From assembly GCA_964645785.1 (NCBI GenBank), contig CAZYAV010000039.1, positions 1 to 21,802 on the forward strand: a DNA stretch of 21,802 nt. The letters are read 5' to 3'. The stretch's first letter is position 1. Each line of letters begins with the position of its first letter. The DNA is from CALWZE01 sp964645785 (GTDB lineage: Bacteria; Bacillota; Clostridia; Oscillospirales; Ruminococcaceae). Below are positions 17,176 through 21,802 of the stretch, piece by piece. The notes under the pieces are model-generated. The model was not told where the DNA came from. It saw only the letters and a program-made list of their open reading frames with translations, and did no database searches. The position numbers and the translations under genes were made by a program.

Positions 17176-18042
17176 ATGAAGATCAGAAAGGCCGTTATTC
17201 CCGCCGCCGGGATGGGAACCCGCGTCCTGCCCGCGTCCAAGGCAATCCCCAAGGAGATGCTGCCGATTGTCGACAAGCCGGCCATCCAGTACATCGTCGA
17301 AGAGGCGGTGGCGTCGGGGATTGAGGATATCCTCATCATCACCAACCGCGGCAAGGACGCGATAGAGGATCACTTTGACCGCCACCCCTCGCTGGAGGCG
17401 GCGCTTGAAAAGAGCGGCAAGGAGGAGATGCTCAAAAGCGTGCTGCAGCCCGCGCAGCTTGCGAATATCTGCTTCATGCGCCAAAAGGAGATCAAGGGGC
17501 TCGGCCACGCGATCTGGTGCGCGCGCTCGTTTGTCGGGGACGAGCCGTTTGCCGTGCTGTACGGCGACGATGTCATCATGTCCGACCAGCCGGTGACCGG
17601 CCAGCTGATGACGGCGTATGAGGAATTTGCCATGCCGGTTCTCGGCATCAAGCAGGTGACGCCGGAGCAGATTTTAAAGTACTCCTCCATGAAAATCGCG
17701 CCGATTCGGGACAACCTGTATCGGATTGACGATATGATCGAGAAGCCGCGCCCGGATCAGGTGCTGTCCCTGTATTCCATCCTCGGCCGCGTAATCCTGA
17801 CAAGCGACGTGTTTGAGGTGCTTGAAACCCTTCCGCCGGGCGCGCTGGGGGAGATTCAGCTGACCGACGCAATCCGCGTCCTTGCGCAGCGGCACGGCGC
17901 GGTCGGGGTCGATTTTGTCGGCAAGCGGTACGATATGGGCAGCAAGCTCGGCATGATGGAGGCGATTGTGGAGACGGCGCTGCGCCACCCCGAAATCGGC
18001 GTGGATTTTGCGGCCTATCTCAAGACGCTGCCGATCGGCTGA
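17176..18042 (+). CDS. galU: UTP--glucose-1-phosphate uridylyltransferase
   Basis: Makes UDP-glucose from UTP and glucose-1-phosphate for cell-envelope polysaccharides and glycolipids; a cytoplasmic enzyme. The 288-residue product opens with the nucleotidyltransferase signature Val-Ile-Pro-Ala-Ala-Gly-Met-Gly-Thr-Arg-Val-Leu-Pro-Ala-Ser-Lys, then Pro-Lys-Glu-Met-Leu-Pro-Ile-Val-Asp-Lys-Pro. It contains Gly-Leu-Gly-His-Ala-Ile, Leu-Tyr-Gly-Asp-Asp (metal/substrate aspartates), Ile-Glu-Lys-Pro and Gly-Glu-Ile-Gln-Leu-Thr-Asp-Ala. Length fits GalU/GtaB. The start is ATG 17176 with AAAGGGAA just upstream. It is second in a likely two-gene unit after the RING-like membrane protein. No terminator is evident after it. 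The gene is also called gtaB in Bacillus. Confidence 0.95.
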   Translation: MKIRKAVIPAAGMGTRVLPASKAIPKEMLPIVDKPAIQYIVEEAVASGIEDILIITNRGKDAIEDHFDRHPSLEAALEKSGKEEMLKSVLQPAQLANICFMRQKEIKGLGHAIWCARSFVGDEPFAVLYGDDVIMSDQPVTGQLMTAYEEFAMPVLGIKQVTPEQILKYSSMKIAPIRDNLYRIDDMIEKPRPDQVLSLYSILGRVILTSDVFEVLETLPPGALGEIQLTDAIRVLAQRHGAVGVDFVGKRYDMGSKLGMMEAIVETALRHPEIGVDFAAYLKTLPIG

Positions 18043-18432
18043 GGCATCGGGCGCAAACCGGCCGCTGTCCGGGCGGCTCGCGGAGTGCAGAGGACGCCCG
18101 GCATCCGCAGACAACGGGCAGCGCATTCTGCCGGCGGCGGGGCACACCCCAAAGCACGCGGGGTCGCTCTGCGCTCTTTACAAAGGCGGCTTTCGCTGTG
18201 CTACGCCTGCGCCGGGGCAACCGGGAACCCGCAGGCGGCGTGCGGATTGCAGATTGCTTTGCGCCGTTCCCTCTGTTTCGTACGCTTTAGCGCGGGGAGG
18301 GGGAGCGCGTCTGCCCCGCGGAATGCGGCCGGGGTGCGTTTGTCTGTGCAGCAGGGGACGCCCGGGCTGCCCGGCCGCGGCTCCTGTGCTTTGCGCCCCG
18401 ATATACACGACAAAACGTTCGGGCGGCCGGGT
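18043..18432. other. Gene-free GC-rich spacer before the rpsF operon
   Basis: About 390 bp with no supported gene, no galU terminator with a T run, and no repeat or RNA motif that I recognise. Open frames exist in several frames, as expected at this GC content. Confidence 0.45.
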
Positions 18433-18461
18433 TTGACAAATCCCGGCTGTTTTGTTATAAT
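18433..18461 (+). promoter_or_regulatory. Consensus sigma-A promoter of rpsF-ssb-rpsR
   Basis: TTGACA (18433-18438), exact 17-bp spacer, TATAAT (18456-18461): both boxes match consensus perfectly. The rpsF start lies 80 nt downstream. Confidence 0.93.
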
Positions 18462-18492
18462 AAATGCGTTCTGCGCAATAAGGCGCACAACA

Positions 18493-18530
18493 TCCTTGCC
18501 CGCCCAGCGCGGGCCTAAAGTCCAAAAGGA
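18493..18530 (+). ncRNA. Candidate S6:S18-type autoregulatory mRNA leader
   Basis: In the 80-nt leader, TCCTT (18493-18497) can pair with AAGGA (18526-18530), part of the rpsF ribosome binding site. This closes a structure around a 6-bp GC hairpin, GCCCGC 18498-18503 with GCGGGC 18509-18514, followed by an unpaired segment. An S6:S18 complex-binding leader upstream of rpsF is known in many bacteria, and this operon encodes both S6 and S18. I do not see an unambiguous match to the conserved CCG loop, so the assignment rests on position and on the pairing. Confidence 0.5.
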
Positions 18531-18541
18531 GGTGCAAAAGT

Positions 18542-18826
18542 ATGGCCAAGTATGAAACCATTATGGTGCTCAGCACAAAGCTGGACGAAGAGGCGACCAA
18601 AGCGATGATCGAGAAGTTCACCAATTTGATCGCGGCGAACGGCACGGTTGAGTCGGTTGATGAATGGGGCAAGCGGAGACTGGCATACGAAATTGAGGAC
18701 GAGACCGAGGGTTACTATGTTCTGGTAAACTTCGAGTCCCCGACCGATTTCACCAAAGAGCTTGACCGCGTTTATCAGATTACAGACGGCATTCTGCGTA
18801 CAATTATCGTGCGCAAGGACGCCTGA
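18542..18826 (+). CDS. rpsF: 30S ribosomal protein S6
   Basis: Ribosomal protein bS6 of the small-subunit platform, where it binds as a dimer with S18. The 94-residue product begins Met-Ala-Lys-Tyr-Glu-Thr-Ile-Met-Val-Leu and contains Glu-Trp-Gly-Lys-Arg-Arg-Leu-Ala-Tyr-Glu-Ile and Gly-Tyr-Tyr-Val-Leu-Val-Asn-Phe, all typical; length is normal. The start is ATG 18542 behind AAGGAGG. First gene of the rpsF-ssb-rpsR operon; ssb begins 30 bp after its stop. Confidence 0.97.
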   Translation: MAKYETIMVLSTKLDEEATKAMIEKFTNLIAANGTVESVDEWGKRRLAYEIEDETEGYYVLVNFESPTDFTKELDRVYQITDGILRTIIVRKDA

Positions 18827-18856
18827 CCACCCGGCTGTTTATCAGGAGGGCGAACA

Positions 18857-19318
18857 ATGTTAAATCAGGTTGCTTTGATGGGTCGCCTGACCGCGGATCC
18901 AGAGCTTCGTCACACACCGTCCAATATATCGGTCACGACCTTTACGTTGGCGGTCAACCGGTCTTACGTCAAGCAGGGCGCGGAACGGCAGACCGATTTT
19001 ATTGATATTGTCGCGTGGCGCAACACCGCCGATTTTATCTGCCGCTATTTCAAAAAAGGGCAGATGATGGCGCTGGAGGGTTCCATCCAGACCCGGACGT
19101 ATACGGATAAAGAGGGGAAGAACCGCAAGGCGTTTGAAGTGGTGGCAAGCAATGTCTACTTCACCGAAAGCCGCAGCAGTGCGGCTGCGGCAAGCGGCGG
19201 CAACTATGAGACAACGACGCATCTTGATCCGCCTCCCGCCATGCCGGAAACGAGCTTTTCTTCGGGAAGCAACGACGATTTTGCTGTAATCAGTGACGAC
19301 GATGATCTGCCGTTCTAA
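18857..19318 (+). CDS. ssb: Single-stranded DNA-binding protein
   Basis: SSB coats single-stranded DNA during replication and repair and recruits partner enzymes through its tail. The 153-residue product has an N-terminal OB fold (Met-Leu-Asn-Gln-Val-Ala-Leu-Met-Gly-Arg-Leu-Thr-Ala-Asp-Pro-Glu-Leu-Arg, residues 1-18), Gly-Gln-Met-Met-Ala-Leu-Glu-Gly-Ser-Ile-Gln-Thr-Arg-Thr-Tyr, a flexible Ser/Ala/Asn-rich linker, and the partner-binding acidic tip Asp-Asp-Asp-Leu-Pro-Phe. The start is ATG 18857 with AGGAGG upstream. It lies between rpsF and rpsR, the classic Firmicute order. Confidence 0.97.
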   Translation: MLNQVALMGRLTADPELRHTPSNISVTTFTLAVNRSYVKQGAERQTDFIDIVAWRNTADFICRYFKKGQMMALEGSIQTRTYTDKEGKNRKAFEVVASNVYFTESRSSAAAASGGNYETTTHLDPPPAMPETSFSSGSNDDFAVISDDDDLPF

Positions 19319-19342
19319 TCAAATCTGTAAAGGAGCATTATA

Positions 19343-19687
19343 ATGGAAAACACGACCGCAAAAGCGGAGCGTACAGAGCAGGCCGCTCAGCCGCAGCAGC
19401 AGGCTGCGCCCGCTCAGGCTCAGGGTCAGCGCCCCGAGCGTCCGGAAAGACCCTATCGTTCCAATGGTCCCCGTCCCCGCCGCAGAAAGGTCTGCCAGTT
19501 CTGTGTGGATCGCCAGCAGGGTGAGATCGACTATAAGGACGTCGCGCGTCTGCGCAAGTTCATGTCCGAGCGCGCGAAGATTATTCCCCGCCGCGTGACC
19601 GGCACCTGCGCGCGTCACCAGCGCGAGCTGACCGTCGCCATCAAGCGTGCGCGTCAGGTTGCGCTGCTGCCCTACGTCAACGACTGA
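19343..19687 (+). CDS. rpsR: 30S ribosomal protein S18, zinc-type with N-terminal extension
   Basis: Ribosomal protein bS18, the partner of S6 on the small-subunit platform. Residues from about 40 on are the conserved protein: Arg-Arg-Arg-Lys-Val-Cys-Gln-Phe-Cys, Ile-Asp-Tyr-Lys-Asp, Leu-Arg-Lys-Phe-Met, Ile-Ile-Pro-Arg-Arg-Val-Thr-Gly-Thr-Cys-Ala-Arg-His-Gln-Arg and Lys-Arg-Ala-Arg. The Cys-x2-Cys plus Cys-x2-His set is the zinc-binding (C+) form. The first 40 residues are an added low-complexity Gln/Ala/Pro/Glu/Arg tail, making the protein 114 residues instead of the usual 75-80. The start at ATG 19343 is supported by AAAGGAG upstream. Last gene of the operon, closed by a terminator. Confidence 0.96.
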   Translation: MENTTAKAERTEQAAQPQQQAAPAQAQGQRPERPERPYRSNGPRPRRRKVCQFCVDRQQGEIDYKDVARLRKFMSERAKIIPRRVTGTCARHQRELTVAIKRARQVALLPYVND

Positions 19688-19716
19688 GGCAGCGCAGACA
19701 AACCCCTTGGGAACAG

Positions 19717-19759
19717 AAAAGCCCCTGCGTTCCGCCTTTGCGGTTCGCGGGGGCTTTTT
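19717..19759 (+). terminator. Rho-independent terminator of rpsF-ssb-rpsR
   Basis: A 13-bp stem with one G-T wobble (19717-19729 with 19746-19758), 16-nt loop with internal pairing, right arm running into TTTTT (19755-19759). Confidence 0.9.
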
Positions 19760-20021
19760 GCCATGGCCGGAAAACGGGGGAACCGCCACGCGTCTGGCGT
19801 GCGGGGCGCAGGGCTCTGCGAATCACAGCACCGGTTACCCCGCCGCCGGTTAATCGGTTTTTCTTTGTATTCCAGCGTGTTCTGCGAAAGAAATCCTTTA
19901 TTGCAGGAATGCCCACGCTCCTATTCACCGCCGCCGTACCTTCCTTATAGATACTTCCGGGGCTTTTACCCCTTGCAGGAGTGGGGAATTTATTCTGCCT
20001 GAAGGGACTGAAATGACGCAA
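19760..20021. other. Gene-free convergent spacer
   Basis: No supported gene. It contains an interrupted hairpin (AGCGTG and TTCTGC opposed by GCAGGAA and CACGCT, about 19873-19919). It also holds a CCGGGGCTTTTACC motif near 19960 that resembles a CCGGGGCTTTTTACC motif near 9854; both lie shortly before the terminator of a minus-strand gene. Confidence 0.4.
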
Positions 20022-20051
20022 AGACACCCCCGGCATTGTCCGGAGGTGTCT
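20022..20051 (-). terminator. Probable terminator of the suf operon
   Basis: Stem AGACACCCCCGG (20022-20033) with CCGGAGGTGTCT (20040-20051), one mismatch, 6-nt loop. On the minus strand it is followed by TTTGCGTCATTT, a poor T run. It lies 33 bp after the sufB-like stop. Confidence 0.65.
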
Positions 20052-20084
20052 GTCTTTCGGATATATGCTTTAAAAACGCCGCAA

Positions 20085-21005
20085 TCAGCCGCGCAGAAAA
20101 CCCTCGATGATTTTCTCCTCGGCCTCCGCCTCGGTCAGGCCGAGGGTGCGCAGCTTGATGATCTGCTCGCCGGCGATTTTGCCGATGGCGGCCTCGTGGA
20201 TCAGCGAGGCGTCGATGTCCCCGGCGTACAGCTCTGGCGCGGCGTTGACCCTGCCGTTGCCGACGAGGATCGCGTCGCATTCCGAATGCCCGGTGCAGCG
20301 GCAGTTCCCCGATATCCGGGAATGGTAGGACTGGACGGAATTCCCCTTGGCCACCGAGCGCGAGACAAGGTCGACGCCGGAATCCGCGCCGTTCATCTCA
20401 ACCGAGAACTCGGTCGACGCCGTTTCCTCGCCGTCGGTCATGATGCTCTCGTGAATCGTCAGCCGCGCGCGCTCGGCGAGGGTGGCGCTGGTTTTGCGGG
20501 TTGTGCGGTCGACGCCGCCCAGCTGGAGCGTCTCCATCTCCAGCACGGCGTCCGCGCCGAGCACGATATCCGTGACCGGGTCAATCGCCTTGACGCCCTC
20601 TCCCGCGCCGGTTCCGATATGCTTTTCCCGATAGAGCACATGCGCGCCCTTTTCCAGGAAAAAGCGGTGGATGCCGTTGTGGCGGGCGGTCTCGTGGGTG
20701 TCCGTGTGCACGCCGCAGCCCGCCACGATGGTGACGTCCGCGCCCTCGCCGACGTAAAAGTCGTTGTACACCAGATCGTCGACGTCGCCGTGGGTCACGC
20801 AGGCGGGGATATAGACGGTCTCGCCGCGCGCGGCGGGGCTGATGTGGATTACCAGCCCGGGCGCGTCCGGCTTTGACTCGATGAGAATATTTTCGGTCGA
20901 TTGCCTGCCCGCGCACTGGCCGTTTTCGCGGATGTTAAACGCGCCGCTGAAGTCGCCCTTCCAGTCCGAAACAAGCCCAAGCAGGGATTCCGTAATCTTG
21001 TTCAT
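20085..21005 (-). CDS. SufB/SufD-family Fe-S assembly protein, minimal (SMS-type) SufB
   Basis: A 306-residue protein of the SufB/SufD beta-helix core family, partner of the SufC ATPase in building Fe-S clusters in the cytoplasm. Typical signatures are Thr-Asp-Ile-Val-Leu-Gly-Ala-Asp-Ala, Gly-His-Ser-Glu-Cys-Asp-Ala-Ile-Leu (239-247), Ala-Pro-Glu-Leu (265-268), and His-Glu-Ala-Ala-Ile-Gly-Lys-Ile (270-277, containing the family's conserved His-Glu). It lacks the long N-terminal part of canonical SufB (about 470-490 residues). No Cys lies where E. coli SufB has Cys405, about 19 residues before the His-Glu; the nearest cysteines are 235, 237 and 243. Its start overlaps the sufC stop by 4 bp (ATGA), so the two are translationally coupled. 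No sufS, sufU or sufD follows. It could also be called sufD-like. Confidence 0.85.
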   Translation of the reverse strand: MNKITESLLGLVSDWKGDFSGAFNIRENGQCAGRQSTENILIESKPDAPGLVIHISPAARGETVYIPACVTHGDVDDLVYNDFYVGEGADVTIVAGCGVHTDTHETARHNGIHRFFLEKGAHVLYREKHIGTGAGEGVKAIDPVTDIVLGADAVLEMETLQLGGVDRTTRKTSATLAERARLTIHESIMTDGEETASTEFSVEMNGADSGVDLVSRSVAKGNSVQSYHSRISGNCRCTGHSECDAILVGNGRVNAAPELYAGDIDASLIHEAAIGKIAGEQIIKLRTLGLTEAEAEEKIIEGFLRG

Positions 21006-21736
21006 GCGATGCCTCCGTTCCTGTGCTCCAGCGGGCAGAGATTGCGGTGCTCCTCCGCAAGCAGGGTCGGCAGCACCTCGTCGCGCGCCCCCTGTGCGCG
21101 CACGCGCCCGTCCGCAATCACGACAATCCGGTCGGCAATCTGCAAGATGCGCTCCTGGTGGGAGATCACGAGCAGGGCGCTGTCCCGCTCTTTTTTGAGC
21201 GATTCAAAGGTCTCAATCAGGCTGGTGAAGCTCCACAGGTCAATGCCGGCCTCTGGCTCGTCAAACAGCAGCACGCGCGCCTTGCGGCGGGCAAGCACGG
21301 TCGCAATCTCAATCCGCTTGATTTCGCCGCCGGAAAGGCTGCTGTCGACCGGCCGGCCGACATATTCCTGCGCGCACAGGCCGACCTTGCCGAGCACGGC
21401 GCACAGCGCGTCGTCGTCGAGCGGCTGCTCCGCCGCAAGCTCCAGCAGGTTGCGGACGGTCAGCCCCTTAAAATGCACCGGCTGCTGGAACGCGTAGGCA
21501 ATCCCGTACCGCGCCCGCTCGGTGATGTCCCAGCCGGTGATGTCGATGCCGTCCAGCAGCAGGCGGCCGTCCGTCGGCTGAACAAGGCCGGCAATCAGCT
21601 TGGCGATTGAGGTTTTGCCGCCGCCGTTCGGGCCGGTCACCACGGTGAGGCTGCCGTCCGGCACGGCAAGGCTGATCTCTTTTATGATTTCTTCCCCGCC
21701 GGGCAGCGTCCAGCGGAGATTTTCCAATTGCAGCAT
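21002..21736 (-). CDS. sufC: Fe-S cluster assembly ATPase SufC
   Basis: A soluble ABC-type ATPase that binds SufB-family proteins and drives the conformational change needed for cluster assembly. In the 244-residue protein: Walker A Gly-Pro-Asn-Gly-Gly-Gly-Lys-Thr (35-42), Q-loop Gln84/Gln85, signature Leu-Ser-Gly-Gly-Glu (134-138), Walker B Val-Leu-Leu-Phe-Asp-Glu-Pro-Glu-Ala-Gly-Ile-Asp (155-166) and switch His193. The Glu-Ala-Gly-Ile-Asp wording after Walker B and the short length are SufC-like. An upstream in-frame start at 21787 lies inside the promoter; ATG 21736 has AAAGGAG (minus strand, 21743-21749) 6 nt upstream and is chosen. First gene of the sufC-sufB pair. Confidence 0.9.
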   Translation of the reverse strand: MLQLENLRWTLPGGEEIIKEISLAVPDGSLTVVTGPNGGGKTSIAKLIAGLVQPTDGRLLLDGIDITGWDITERARYGIAYAFQQPVHFKGLTVRNLLELAAEQPLDDDALCAVLGKVGLCAQEYVGRPVDSSLSGGEIKRIEIATVLARRKARVLLFDEPEAGIDLWSFTSLIETFESLKKERDSALLVISHQERILQIADRIVVIADGRVRAQGARDEVLPTLLAEEHRNLCPLEHRNGGIA

Positions 21737-21751
21737 AGCGGACTCCTTTCC

Positions 21752-21766
21752 ATATACCCTGTATAT
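21752..21766 (-). promoter_or_regulatory. Palindromic operator candidate at the suf promoter
   Basis: Perfect inverted repeat ATATAC (21752-21757) / 3-nt spacer / GTATAT (21761-21766). It overlaps the edge of the -10 box and covers the expected transcription start, a classic repressor position. Suf operons are often controlled by Rrf2-family regulators (IscR/SufR type); no such gene is inside this window. Confidence 0.5.
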
Positions 21767-21794
21767 TTTACTGGATTTGCCAATCAACTGTCAA
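21765..21794 (-). promoter_or_regulatory. Sigma-A-type promoter of sufC-sufB
   Basis: On the minus strand, TTGACA (21789-21794), 18-bp spacer, TAAAAT (21765-21770), about 28 nt upstream of the sufC start. Confidence 0.72.
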
Positions 21795-21802
21795 CCGCCG
21801 GC

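Overview
The window looks like a piece of a GC-rich anaerobic Firmicute chromosome, most likely of the Oscillospiraceae/Ruminococcaceae type; this is an inference from gene content and sequence style. Supporting signs are strong Shine-Dalgarno sites, sigma-A-type promoters, a zinc-type ribosomal protein S18, a class II (B12-dependent) ribonucleotide reductase, a minimal SufC/SufB pair, the NifU-like/GGGtGRT gene pair seen in anaerobic Firmicutes and Bacteroidetes, and a TipA-type MerR regulator. A 10-base N run inside secA shows that this is a draft or metagenome scaffold. I see no mobile element, prophage, CRISPR array, rRNA or tRNA.

Layout from left to right. The 3' part of rpsB and all of tsf (+) end at a strong terminator. 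After a gene-poor 540 bp comes secA (-), broken by the N run. A divergent promoter region separates secA from a two-gene operon (+) of a NifU-like scaffold protein and a GGGtGRT protein, closed by a terminator. Next is a unit (+) with a good promoter, a possible 37-residue small membrane peptide, and a protein with HEMEH and paired CxxC motifs. A MerR/TipA-family regulator (+) follows, behind a textbook 19-bp-spacer MerR promoter and carrying its own internal translation start. Then come glnS (-) divergent from nrdJ (+); prfB (-) divergent from a RING-like/zinc-ribbon membrane protein and galU (+); the rpsF-ssb-rpsR operon (+) with a consensus promoter and a structured leader; and finally a sufB-like/sufC pair (-) running off the right side with its promoter and a palindromic operator candidate.

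Most of the window is housekeeping: translation (rpsB, tsf, prfB, glnS, rpsF, rpsR), secretion (secA), DNA precursor supply and single-strand binding (nrdJ, ssb), and UDP-glucose synthesis (galU). The less-understood parts are two Fe-S-related units (NifU-like + GGGtGRT, and a minimal SufCB), the HExxH protein with its leader peptide, the RING-like membrane protein, and the TipA-like regulator that seems able to make both a full-length and a drug-binding-only product.

Gene-free stretches are unusually long (about 250 to 690 bp) and GC-rich. Several contain nested hairpins or degenerate repeats. High GC also produces very long antisense open frames opposite secA, nrdJ, glnS, prfB and the GGGtGRT operon; these are shadows and are not annotated.
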